Shown: piece after piece, positions 45,772-57,021 of the stretch | Layout of the letters: every line of letters starts with the position of its first letter | Position numbering within the stretch: the first letter of the stretch is position 1 | Assembly: GCA_038496445.1 (NCBI GenBank) | Contig: JALMLS010000260.1 | Location: forward strand, 1-58,246 | Reading direction: 5' to 3' | DNA from: Trichosphaerium sp. ATCC 40318 | Taxonomy: Eukaryota; Discosea; Flabellinia; Trichosidae | DNA: 58,246 nt | The notes under the pieces: model-generated | Database searches by the model: none | Told to the model about the DNA's origin: nothing | Seen by the model: the letters and a program-made list of their open reading frames with translations, nothing else | Position numbers and translations under genes: made by a program

Positions 45772-46336
45772 TTAGAGCAACGTTTGTTGAGATTGCTGAG
45801 AATAGGTTAAGGCTTAACTTTTAAGCTGTACAATGTGTCACGTGTTACACAAGCTAAAGTTAGTTAAGTTAGAGTCACAATACAACGCTCACAAGACTCC
45901 ACAAGGAATAACGCAAGTATGTATGTAACGACATAACATTTACTAACATAAAAGTGGTTTTTCTCAAACTGTAAACTCACCAATTGGTTTAGTAACTTCA
46001 GGTACAGCGTCGCCAAAAGGCAGTCTAAAACACTTCTCTACATTCAGGTCGTACGTATCCATGCTTTTTGTCCAGGACATACATTACTTTTGTTTCATCA
46101 ACAAAATCAGTTCTAGTGCGATTGTCAAACTGTTACATTCTAAACTCACCTTAAAATTGTGAACTCAGCAACTTACCCTTGGTAACATCTTTGTTAACGA
46201 ACGATACCGTAGTGGTAATGCGATCTTTTACGTAAATACCCAAGCACGTGGCGAAAACGCTACTTGCTTTTTTTTTTGAGTGCTTAGTTTCTTTCTTGTG
46301 TGTCCAACGTAAGACGCACCTTTTTCTTGTAAGAAT
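45772..46336. promoter_or_regulatory. Divergent promoter region of F-box copy B and YwqK gene
   Basis: The right half (about 46050-46336) is the duplicate of the flank of the broken YwqK gene. CACGTG occurs at about 45838 and 46243; the latter is conserved in the other copy. A short block next to the copy B ATG (tctcaacaaacgttgctctaa) is shared with copy A. Confidence 0.5.
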
Positions 46337-47539
46337 TTGCGTAAAGTGTTGGAATTGAATTTACGATTCAACTTCTCAGTTGCGATGTTTGTTGTGAAAC
46401 TGTCCTTACGTTTTATTTTAGTTTTTGTGCTTACAATGGCTTCTTCGTTGACTTTGTTGGATCTTCCAAGTGATATTCAACAGTACATTTGTACTTTCAA
46501 TTGTGAAACATTCACAAAGTTCCATACGTTGTCAAGAAGAGCAGCAATAAGTACACATTTCAATGAATCATTAGAACAGAAAGGAAAATGGATCAGATGG
46601 TATAAAAGCGGAAAAGTCAACACCCATAGACATGCAAAGACTGGATTGTATCAAAGTTGGTATGAGAATGGGCAACTTGGGTCACAGTGGATGTTAGTTG
46701 ACGGTAAACGACATGGTGAAGGCAAAGAATGGCATGAAAACGGTCAACTTAAGGAACATGGGATGTGGGTCAATGGTAAACGACATGGTGAAGTGAAACA
46801 ATGGTATGAAACTGGACAACTTAGAATACAGTACATGTTCGCTGATAATAAGCAACATGGCATTAGTAAAACATTTTATGAGAATGGACAACTTAGGGTG
46901 CATGGCACACGGATTGATGGTAAACGGAATGGTGTATTCAAGAACTGGTTTGAAAATGGGCAACTAAAGGCACAGTGCTCATGGATTGATGATAAAGAAA
47001 ATGGTGAAGCCAAATATTGGTTTGAAAACGGACAACTTCGTATGCAAACCACATGGGTCAATGGTAAACAAAATGGCAAAGCTAAGGAGTGGTATGAAGA
47101 TGGTCAACTTAAGTCAGTTGGTACATGGATTGATGGTACATCAAACGGTGAATCCAAATACTGGTATAGTAATGGACAACTCAACGGTCAAGCGACTTTT
47201 GTAAATGGTAAAGAAAACGGTGAATCTAAGGTGTGGTATGAAAATGGGCAACTTTGGTCAGTGTACACCATGGTTGATGGTAAGCTAACTGATGAGAAAA
47301 GATGGCTTGAGAATGGAGAGCCTTTTGAAGAAGCGAATGGTGAGGTAAGGAGATGGTTCAAATCAAGAAGGAAAAAACAACACTTTGGTACTCAAAGTAG
47401 AAGTAGTAGCTTATTGATAAGATCGTTCAACACGATCTTTTTTCCTTTACAGATGTTTCAAGGTATTTTATATGGTTGGTTCAAGTACTTTGCAAACACC
47501 TTTTATTCATCATTTTTGTATTTGTCTAGAAAAGAATAA
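46337..47539 (+). CDS. F-box-like protein with eleven YwqK (MORN_2) repeats
   Basis: A single 400-codon exon. The N-terminus has a hydrophobic stretch (VVKLSLRFILVFVLT); the next ATG (46436) starts MASSLTLLDLPSDIQQYICT, an F-box-like segment, and may be the real start. Then come eleven repeats of about 23 residues with the core (W/F)YxNGQL...W(V/I)(D/N)GKxNGExK. The C-terminus is basic (RRWFKSRRKK) and ends in a hydrophobic segment (IFFPLQMFQGILYGWFKYF) that could bind membrane. Databases often label such repeats antitoxin after YwqK of Bacillus, but nothing here indicates a toxin pair. Large F-box plus MORN-repeat families also occur in giant viruses of amoebae, so exchange is possible. It would be an SCF adaptor with the repeat fan as binding surface. 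Confidence 0.8.
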   Translation: MRKVLELNLRFNFSVAMFVVKLSLRFILVFVLTMASSLTLLDLPSDIQQYICTFNCETFTKFHTLSRRAAISTHFNESLEQKGKWIRWYKSGKVNTHRHAKTGLYQSWYENGQLGSQWMLVDGKRHGEGKEWHENGQLKEHGMWVNGKRHGEVKQWYETGQLRIQYMFADNKQHGISKTFYENGQLRVHGTRIDGKRNGVFKNWFENGQLKAQCSWIDDKENGEAKYWFENGQLRMQTTWVNGKQNGKAKEWYEDGQLKSVGTWIDGTSNGESKYWYSNGQLNGQATFVNGKENGESKVWYENGQLWSVYTMVDGKLTDEKRWLENGEPFEEANGEVRRWFKSRRKKQHFGTQSRSSSLLIRSFNTIFFPLQMFQGILYGWFKYFANTFYSSFLYLSRKE

Positions 47540-47751
47540 ATAAATCAACTGTGACAAATAATGATACCCTTTCGGAACTGATTTGAATGAATATTCTTTG
47601 TTGCGTGTTAAGTAATCTATTGCCAAATTATTTCTACTTCATTAGTAAATCAAGAAAGAATAAAGGAGTTTTGACATAAAAAAACCCGAGCTAATAAAGT
47701 ACAATTAATTGTTTATTTATACTGGTCTTTTGGTTTTTTGGGTTGTGCTTA

Positions 47752-50700
47752 CTACTCCACGCGGTAGCAAACAGCTTTTATCTGCCTCATCCATGAATGC
47801 CACGACTGTACATTTGTAGCACGAAATGTAAGCAAAGTATCTTTCTTTTGTTTTGGATTTCTAGCACGAAGTTTAAACATGTTTTGTGATTCCATCTGCT
47901 CTAAAATATATCCTTTCAAGTCATAGAATACAGAAGGATTTTGCTATGATACGTTAGCTCTGAATACACGAGTGGTGGATGTTGAAGAGGGAGGGGCATT
48001 TGAAAAAAATCGTACGACATTGGATGATTTAAATGTGAAGAGAGTCGTTTTCTTGAGACGGAAGAAACCACTTCTCCATTGACCCTTCTCCCATCTTTGA
48101 TACATTAAAACGCCCTCACATTTTGTTGCAGCGTAAAAATCAGGCCGTGTTGGTATAGATGTAGTACGCCGTGACTAAAAAATTAGAACTTGCAAACTTA
48201 TTGTTATACCAAAAGTACGTACAATTTGGCTCCTTGCAGCCTTAGGTGCTGATGCATGGATGCCACTGAGATAGTGCAACTATATGGTGTAAATACTTTC
48301 AAATTTTATATGCACGTGATTATCACGTGGTTTTTTAGTAATGGTACCCAGTTCGTTTTTTCAAATTCTGATGGGCAAGAAAGAACTTTACATGCGTTTC
48401 CGTCTTTGTTACATAACGACCATATCATAACATGTTTGACTCCGCCTGTAGATGTATAAGAAACTATAAAGTGTATATTTTAATGAATAGCGTACCTAGT
48501 ACCTCTATTGGAGGTACATCAAATACTTTAATGTCCGTGTCAAAAACGAAATAATTTTCTTGTAGAATGGAGCTATGTGGGTTGACAAACAACACTAGAT
48601 CGTTAAATAGGTAGCACGTGTAATCTGTTGAAACATGTTTTTCTCCTTCTACGTTATGTTCTGTTACCATTCCTTGTTGTACAAAGCTTCTTCCGGTGCG
48701 TTCAAGATTCTAATTTTAACAAGTAAGAAAAAACCTGGAATTGATTTTTTCAATTGCTTTTTTGTGCTCACCAAAAATTCTGCTTTCTTTACTGTCTGGG
48801 ATATTGTAACGACTTTCTGTCTATTCCGCTCCTTTACGAACATGTTTGTTGTTTTTACCATATTACTATCAAGTGTAGATAGGCAATCCTCTATTAAATT
48901 TCTGTATGTGGAGTCTTCGGGCTGACTTTTAAGCATTTGCTGAGAGTTGTTAAAAAAAATTGACAAAAAAAAATTATCAAGTTCAACTAACCTTGTGGAG
49001 CAATATTATCTTTGGTCCATGCTGCACCTTATGAAAGTATTAACACTGAATTAGAATATATTAGTAAGCTGTGTTCATACTGGAGCTGAAAGTAAACTTT
49101 CAACGGAAAGATCTATCCTATCTTTTGATGTTGAAGAGTTTAGTGCTTTCCACGCTTGAGACTCAAATTTCTCAATCCTCTAAGTGGCATATTAGGAATA
49201 AATGCAAAATACAACATTTGTGTTATGAATTCAAGGTACCCTCAAGTCCTTATCCAATACTCTATTTTGCAAACGACATTGCTTTAAAACATGCTGTGAT
49301 TCCAAGTAGTTCTACATGAAAATAAGTCAAAGAAAGCTGATAGATTAAGTACGAACGTCTTGGTCTAAGAATGGCCCATATGTGAGTAAATAATCCAATT
49401 CTTTGTTAAAAACCTCGGCAAGACATCTTGAGAATCCATGGTGTTGAACATGATCTTCAAGTTTTACCTTTAGAAAACGACTTTAGAAATTTGGTTTCTG
49501 TGTTTGAGGTGTACCCAGACTTGTTTTGTACTACTATAAATACTGTGTATATTACCAAATATTTGGTCTAGCGCCTCATTACTCAAGCCATTCTTTTTAT
49601 CACCTTTAAGCGCCAAAAAGTATCTCTACACTAATAAGTCAAGGCACGTGTTACAAAAGCATGATGGTTTTGTTTTTTTAATTTTCAACTTGTTAGAAAA
49701 CCGTACCACTAGAAGTATCTCCAGTTTGTGTACATAACCTTTAAAGTAGTTATAAATCTCTAGATAAACCAAGTACAATTCATCTTCTTTTGGTTTCTCA
49801 GCCTCAACCTGTGACCTTTTTTTTTGTAAGAAAAATGTACTCAAACAAAATAAAATCTTACGCTAGAAGCTTAGAGCCAAGTCTCCTTAAAGTTTCGAAC
49901 TCTGGATTGGTAGCGTTATTCTCGTTTGCTCTATTTATGCCTACTTGTGTTGTACTATTCATGCGTATCATTGGAGGAGAACCTCTCATGAGAGGCAGAG
50001 GTATTTTTTGCTGGACAACCTGTGTTGTACTGTTTATACGCCTCATAGGTGGAAGATTAGGTTTCTTTGGAGAATAGCTTGGTGGTAGGTTTGTAACAGT
50101 TGCCGATCGTTTGGGTGGAGTTGCAGGAACTACTGAAGGTGGAGGGGTGTTAGGAATAGGCGGTGCACCTTTTGGACGAGAAGGTGGAGCTGTTTTAGGT
50201 GAAGAACTATTTGGGGTGAGCACGACAAACGGGTTTAGGAATACAAGTAAGCTTGGTACCTGCCATTTCCTACAACCTGATTGCTTGGTTTCTTGAGCTT
50301 AGGTGGATTGACAGGAATCATCAATGTAGGTACACCATTCTTGGGCATGGGTGGACGTGGTGCAGGCTATAGCAGTGATTATTAAGTTTTGCAATTTATT
50401 TATCGACTTAGTATTTCAGGCGTACGTTGAGTGGAATACTTGGCACTGATTTTGTTGGTCTTTGTACACCAACTCTCCTTGGTTTTTCTATTGATGGTGC
50501 AGTGACAGATCGCCTAGTGTTGTATTTGTAAGGAAATATTTTGAGCAATCTAGATCATACAAAAGAGGGTTTGGTGCTGGTTTTCCGGGAGGTGGTGGCA
50601 AATGATCAGCACTCTGCTCTTTTTGGTCTTCAGCGCTCTAGATTGTAGTTGAGATAAAAGAAAACTAGAATGCATAAAAGTTCCAATACTTACAGCAGAT

Positions 50701-52872
50701 GATACAGAGCTGTTACGATCTGAAGTATTGGAACTTTGATCCTCTTCTACTGTTGGTGGTATGCCTGGTTGTCCAGCTTTTCCTCCAGAATTCAAGCATT
50801 GTACAAAATCGTTGAGGTGTAAACTCTTTGCAAGGTCCAACGCAGAATCAGATTTGCCTCAGCGAGATGTAAGAAAACACATGCAAAAAGAAGTTCAGAG
50901 AAATGAGAAGATAAAAAACAATGAAAAATTGTGTCAAACAAATCAAAAGTTAATGTCTTACCTAGCTCTCCTTCAAAAGTAGTAAATGGGTTGGCTCCAT
51001 TTTTTAGAAGAAGTTTAGTATGGTCCATCAAGTTATTTTGTATCGCCCGATGTAAAACAGTTTTACCTTGCCTGTAAAAAAAGTTTTAGTTTTTTTTTTT
51101 AATACATGGCTTAAAATATCATACTTGGTGTGGGCGTTTGGGTCTGCTCCATTTTTAAGTAATAATTGCATAACGAATAAAGGACATCCCACGTGAGCAG
51201 CTTGGTGAATAGGTTTCTCATCACTCGTTGTTGTGCCTGTGTTTATATCTAATCCACCACGCAGCAACAAAGCGAAAACCTAATTTTGTTTTTCTGGTAA
51301 GTTCATTTATTTGTTTCCATGAAACATACCTTTAAAAATTGTAGTATGAACGTAAGCGTTATCTCAACGTTTGTGAATAAAATTAAATAGTGAAGTGGCG
51401 TGTGTCCAGATGCAGGTACTTTTGTAGGATCAGCACCAGCCTCTAAAAGAACAATCGCTTTTGCCAAACGCCGCTACAATATAATAAGTATTTTAAGTTA
51501 TAATGGTTGGTGCCTCGTGTGTGGATACACACGCCAATAGCGGTGTTACACCATCGACTCCAGAAGTCGTATTTACATCACCGGGTCGTAAAGCAACGAC
51601 TGCTGTAACATCATCTATAGTTCCGTTTCTTACAGCCTCTAGCAGACCACCAACCTTTTTATGCTTAGCATAAACGTTAGTTGCATAGACGGCGTACCTT
51701 GTTGAATGAATTGTCAGTAAGCGTTGCTCTATGCGCTTGTTTACTAGTCTTTAGTGTTGCATAACTTCCAGAACCAGTGGCCCTACAGGAACTGATTAAC
51801 AAAAATTGTTATTTAAATACTATGTCAACTCACTTGCGATTGAATGAGCTAACGCTCCATGATGAGACATCACTACTAGTCCGATTATGCTTCACTGCAA
51901 CTGGTACATTTGTCTTAGGAATCTCTATACGATAATTAATAAGGTTGTGACAAATACAAGCACGTGATAAATTAGACTTTACCTCTTGGAGTTGAAAAAT
52001 TGATTTCGTAAGTGTTCAAATCGCCTAAAGTCTTTTCAAGATCAAGCTCTTCTTTTGTTTCAGCGTCAAGTGGTATGAAAGCGTCTATCTCTATATCACG
52101 CCTAAAAAATTTATCAATTTTCACTAAACGGCCTTTTTCAGAACCAAATTTACGTGTTTGAGTATTAAAGGCTAAAATCACGTGGACACAAAAAAAACTT
52201 GGCCCAGTACAAAAAAAATAAAATTACTTTGTTTTTATGTTACATACCGTAGCGCACATACCCTCTCTAGTACTTGTCGTAGTACTAGATGTGGTTTAAA
52301 CAATACGACTTGTTGTTGCGCATTAGGTAAGTAAATACGGATGAAATCTTGAGAGGTGTTCGGTCGCGCTTAAATGAACTCTGTTAGAATACTATGATCG
52401 TAAAATAAAAGAAAAATGACTTCAAGAAACAATCTCGGTATTTCTCCAAACACGATGTGCAAAAAAGACAATGTTTAACATAAGTGACTTGGTAGAGTTG
52501 TTATAACCATTGATTTTTGATCGTTGTGACGAAACGTGGTGGTTCAAACTGGTTTTTTTGAATTTCCGTGATTATAATTTTGTGCTGTGTTTTTAAACGT
52601 ACGAGGAGACTCTGCTTCTTTAGCTGTTTTTGTTCCTTTTACTCTGCCAATAGTTTGGCGTAATCTCTTGTTACTGACTTGTCCTACGCGCTTTGCGAGG
52701 TTCTAGCGCTTATGAGAATACAATACCAATGGCAGTTGTAAGAAAAGCAAACCTTAACCCTTATAGACCCTCTGTTTTGCTTCTTTGTATTGGGATTGCT
52801 CATATGCGCCACAAGCGTTGTAGACGCATGAAACAAGACCGAAAAATACGCTGTGATCACCGGAGCAGACAA
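47752..52872 (-). CDS. Ras-binding/ankyrin/DH-PH-PH guanine exchange factor
   Basis: A large signalling protein. MSAPVITAYFSVLFHASTTL starts at 52872; a basic exon (LAKRVGQVSNKRLRQTIGRV) follows. FIRIYLPNAQQQVVLFKPHL with VLRQVLERVCALR (near 52290) is a Raf-type Ras-binding domain. At least four ankyrin repeats lie at 51680-50790 (for example EKPIHQAAHVGCPLFVMQLL, GKTVLHRAIQNN). A proline-rich linker (PPSRPKGAPPIPNTPPPS) spans 50600-49860. The DH domain runs 49800-48800 (ELYLVYLEIYNYFKGYVHKL; DHVQHHGFSRCLAEVF; LLSAPVQHGPKIILLHKQML). Next is a PH domain (YLFNDLVLFVNP ... SEFEKTNW) and a second PH domain (EGVLMYQRWEKGQWRSGFFR ... SWHSWMRQIKAVCYRVE), stop TAG 47752. It should activate a Rho/Rac GTPase under Ras control. 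Most of about 20 introns begin gtac. The intron at 48330-48267 holds two CACGTG sites. The join between the Ras-binding exon and the exon starting near 52180 is unresolved. Confidence 0.75.
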
Positions 52873-53242
52873 ATGTGATTTGTCTCTGCTTTGACATCCT
52901 TCGTTGTTTATGAATTATACAATAGTGCAACTACGGCGTAACGTAAATAAAATACAATTGTCACAGACAGAATTATCTAGTCAAAACTTAATCGTGTCAT
53001 ACAAGTACAAATAAAGTACATCTTGGCGATGTTTTGCAAGTGCCATCGTGGTTTAAGCCCGATAGTGGCTTGGAACTCACGCAGCTTTCTCAAATTGAAA
53101 ACTACGCGTTCTAATCAACGGAAGGCACCCATTGCGTGTTATAATAGCCTTGTATTAACAAATAAACACGTAGGCTTCTGTACGCAATGTAAAACGCGCC
53201 AGCTCATCTTATGAAACTCACGCGTATACAAATGATGCTGCG
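52873..53242. promoter_or_regulatory. Divergent intergenic region
   Basis: A frame at 53023-53214 starts MAMFCKCHRGLSPIVAWNSR and looks like a mitochondrial leader. It could be a first exon of the TopB-like gene, but I could not find an in-frame splice to it. Confidence 0.3.
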
Positions 53243-56200
53243 ATGGATGAAGTAGAATCTAGTGCAAAAGAATTATTAAAAGAAGTAAAGGAGCCCAACT
53301 TACGCCTATTCGTCACTCATTCTCAAGGTACACTTGTTCTTTAGCGTAAATAAATTATAAACAATATCAGAGGAAGCAACAGCTATTGCAAGAGCATTGG
53401 ACCTACCTGTAGATACAAAAAAACGCGCTACAGGGTTTTACGCATCACAAGAATCGCCTTCCGTACGTTTCTTCGTTTTATTCTCAAAACACATCCAAAT
53501 GACGCTAAAATCGTATTATTAATAGGATGTCGTGTTTTGGACCAATGCAAGTGCTTCATTGGATATAATGGACACGGTAGACCAACCAGGCATTCCAGCA
53601 TTGCCACCTAGACTTACGCCAACCTTCCCAGTACGCCTTGGCCTTGCAATTTAATTGTACAAAGTTAACCGAGTTTGTAGCGTAAGTATGCTGATGAAGC
53701 TTTACTTCTCCACGCGTTTGGTCAAAAGTCAAAGGGTACGAGATACGTTTACCTTTGAAATTTTTTTTTGACACATTGTGACACGTTTTAAATTATATTT
53801 CATTTAATTTTTGAGTTAGAGATTTTGAACGCATTTGAACCTACAGAACAAGGCGAGATATATTTTAGAGATTTTTTTAGCCTTGATAAAGACTTGCAAA
53901 AATCCAAGAGACTTTGGCTTACTTCACTTGCACCAAAGAAGGGCACTTTGAATAGGTTTGATTTTTGGAAAAACCTTTTTTTTTGCTAAACTGTCTGTTA
54001 GTTTTATTTTGGACAAAGAGCGACCTGACTTGTATTCGTTTGGCAAAACCGCCCGAGAAATGGACTGGCTAGCTTTTTTTAACTTTTCTGAGCTTTGCTC
54101 GTCGTATTGGCAGGAACGTAACGGTGGAGCATGTCCTATAGGTACTTCAACGAGTTTCTTCTTGTTGTAAAAACTTATCTTGTGCATAGGTAGAATTGAA
54201 GCAGTTGTATTACACCTTATCACCAAGAGGTTTCAAGAAACCGAAAATGCAAACCTGTGCGTTGGATCAGTTGTGATAGAGGTATTAATTGTCTTGACAC
54301 AGGAGAAATATGCCGAGGTTTGGGTCAAAGCAAAGATAGATGATAATACCATTCCACTACGGTATGAAGGCCGTGTGGGTGATATTGAGACAAAAGGTCG
54401 AGTGTTTGACACTAACGAACTTTTCGAAGTTCAAGCAGGAATTAAAGGTTGCGTAGTTGTATTCTGTAGTGAGTTAACAAAGTTGTAGCTGATGCCACTG
54501 TAAAGGAATTTAAGATTGTTAAAACTGTAAGTATAGAATATATCATTTGTGATCTTCCTAACACATCATTTTTTCAAAGCTTGTTCAACCGCCATTGCTG
54601 TTTGATCTTGCACAACTACAAAAGTCAATGTATAATAAGTATCGGTATACACTGAGCCAAACTAGAGCAGTACTAAAGGTACATAAATGACATGACATGA
54701 TAGTCACCTTTAAGGTTATCGTTCTTACTAGTCTCGGTAGAAACTCTACTCTTGTGGGCTAATCACGTTTCCTTTTACAACGTCACGACATTTGCCTTTG
54801 ACGCTTACCAATACTATACGAGAGACTCTAAAGTAAGTGATGCACCTTACTTTTGCAAACAGCTAGTTGTACTTATTTTTTTCCTCTAGAAACGCAAAGA
54901 ACCTCAAGAAGCTAAACCGAACCGCAACAACTGTAAATAAAGATAATCTGCGCGTATTTAGCGATGTTCAAGGAAAGGATGACCTACATGCTATCATACC
55001 AATATTGCGGGATGACTATAAAAGAACTTTTCGTGCTCTTACCAAGGCAGAGAAGGTAGTGTTTGGCGCTATTATGCAACGATTTATAGGTACTCCATGT
55101 CAACACTACAAGAGATTTAACTTTTGTTTCACAGCTGCATTTATGCCAGCCGCACAAGAGACGCATGAACGTTTAGAGATTGTTAGCAATGATGAATTTG
55201 TATTTGTAAAAGAGAAGGTGTTTGAAATATATCCTGGGTGGCGTGCTATGGATGGTAACAGTGTAGATACAGACCCAGGTATGCAATGATTTTATAAAAG
55301 TACGTTTGTTGATTGTTTGTTAGAAGATTTTCTGCCATTACTGACGGAAGGAGATGCTGTTGAACTCAAAATCCCTCCAAGGACAGTAGTACGTTCTTGG
55401 CTTTTATTGTATTGTCAAGGGTATTTACTTGAGCTAATTATCTCAAAAGACTCGTGAAACATCGGTTCCTGGATTGTATAATGATGCCACTATCATAACA
55501 GCAATGCAAACGTATGCAAAAGATAGTGAAGAAGATTTTGTTGAGCAAAAAGGTAAGTAAATACTCGGGTTTCTATGTTAACTTTGTATAGGTCTTGGCA
55601 CTCCTGCCTCTCGCGTAGAGATAGTTAATAGATTATTACATGAAGGTTACATAAAACGTACACTTGATGGGTTTGTACCTACACACAAGGGTAACAAAAT
55701 GAACGAACTCCTTCAACATGTACGCTGTCACCTTTTTATATCTTCAAAAGTTATTAAGCTTACATCCGATAGGTGGATGTTGTCGATGTTGAACAAGTAG
55801 GTGTTTTGGAAGACAAATTGAAAGCAGTGATGGCTGGTGCAGCTAAATCAGAGGAAGTGCTGGATGATTACCGCCAGTGGATAAAGGTTCTTTTTAATTT
55901 GTGTTTCCACAAAAATATTACTGTTCTTACTGTTATACAGGATAGTATCACAACGTTCAACTCTAATCCAATAGAACTTGGAGAATTCACTCCATTACAA
56001 ACGAAGAGAGAGCGCACTAACAAGTCTAAAATAAGTTCAGACTGTGAAGGTAAGTATTAGGTTCAATGTAATGTACTCTAAATATCTACCTCTAGAGCAA
56101 TGCGAAATTGGTGTTGGTAAAAAATCATACTATTGCAATGTCCCTGGATGTGATTTTTACTTTATGAAGTATCAATACGGTTACACAATATCTAAGGTTC

Positions 56201-56832
56201 GTTGAAAAGATATTTTTGTGTGACCACTTCACAAAGATTATTTTTAAAACATGTTGTTATGCTTGATTATTAGTAGCTCACTCTTGGAAGTACGCCTTTA
56301 ATAACTCCGTATTAGGACATGGCAGATGATATTTTTTATGACAAGAGGTCTGAGCATGTTGGTGGTTTGAGATCCGCTAATGGAAAGAGATTCGGTGGAT
56401 ACTTTTTTGTTGATAGCAAAGAGAAGAAGGTGAAGCTCCAGTTTCAACCTATGAGTCCAAAAGAGACTTCTGGAAAGTTCAAAAATGCATGGACCTCAGA
56501 GAGTAAACACAAAATCAGAGATGACATATGGCCCGACGAACAAGGTAACAAGGGGAAAAATCTTAAACATTGTATGATTGACTAACACGTGCATTTTAGA
56601 GTTTGTAGAGAAAGAACGACAACCACACAATCCAAAGACAGTGTTACAAGTTGCTCCACTTGTTCAAGAGGACAAGCACATCCATGAATTTAAAGAAGCT
56701 CAGGAAAATAGCAAGGCTAAAGCTTTTGAGCATTTAATGAAATGGAACAGGCAATCTAAGCGGCAGATGGCTAATAAGCGAGAGCAAGTCTCAAGGAGAA
56801 GACAAAACGATCGTTATCAAGATCATGAATAA
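53243..56832 (+). CDS. TopB-like type IA topoisomerase, predicted inactive
   Basis: Aligned by eye with bacterial topoisomerase III (TopB), segment by segment. LRLFVTHSQEEATAIARALD takes the place of the N-terminal Toprim strand (normally xAEKPSVA). KSKEILNAFEPTEQGEIYF followed by KRLWLTSLAPKKG takes the place of the acidic loop (normally TDADREGE) and RLWISSLTPKA. AREMDWLAFFNFSELC and GACPIGRIEAVVLHLITKRF match ARSEADWLVG and GRVQTPTLALI. QPPLLFDLAQLQKSM, then KLYSCGLITFPFTTSRHLPL (54741-54800), sits at the active site, where the family has LITYPRTDSR. LHAIIP (near 54990), KGLGTPASRVEIVNRLLHEG, VPTHKGNKMNELL and a zinc/C-terminal part (KKSYYCNVPGCDFYF; VGGLRSANGKRFGGYFFVDS) complete it. A charged tail ends QDHE, TAA 56830-56832. 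The catalytic Tyr, the Toprim Glu and the acidic triad are all replaced, yet the frame survives about 15 exons. The start at 53243 is the first in-frame ATG; an upstream exon is possible. Confidence 0.8.
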
Positions 56833-56963
56833 AAAAAACTAATAACAGACGGTGTCTGCCAGATCCACTGTATTATACATAATGGTCTTTGTTGCATGAA
56901 CTCAGTAATGATAAATTTTTTTTTCTTTGGACTTTTTTATTTAGTGCATCTCAATTGTGTCAC

Positions 56964-57004
56964 GTGACGGAGATAAATAAATATCTAGTAAATATCTCCG
57001 TCAC
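56964..57004. terminator. Perfect 12-bp hairpin between convergent genes
   Basis: gtgacggagata (56964-56975) and tatctccgtcac (56993-57004) are exact inverted repeats around a 17-nt AT-rich loop. It lies between the stop codons of the TopB-like gene (56832) and the membrane-protein gene (57022) and overlaps a CACGTG. It could aid 3'-end formation in both directions; the sequence shows only the structure. Confidence 0.5.
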
Positions 57005-57021
57005 ATCGCAAGTAAAATAAT

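Noticed and set aside
24662-47539. Toxin-antitoxin system (YwqK antitoxin label)
   Set aside because: YwqK/MORN_2 repeats are widespread; here they are fused to an F-box-like region in a eukaryotic setting and no toxin partner is adjacent.
52693-52878. 61-codon basic plus-strand ORF
   Set aside because: Complement of the first exon of the Ras/Rho GEF gene, which splices in frame on the minus strand.
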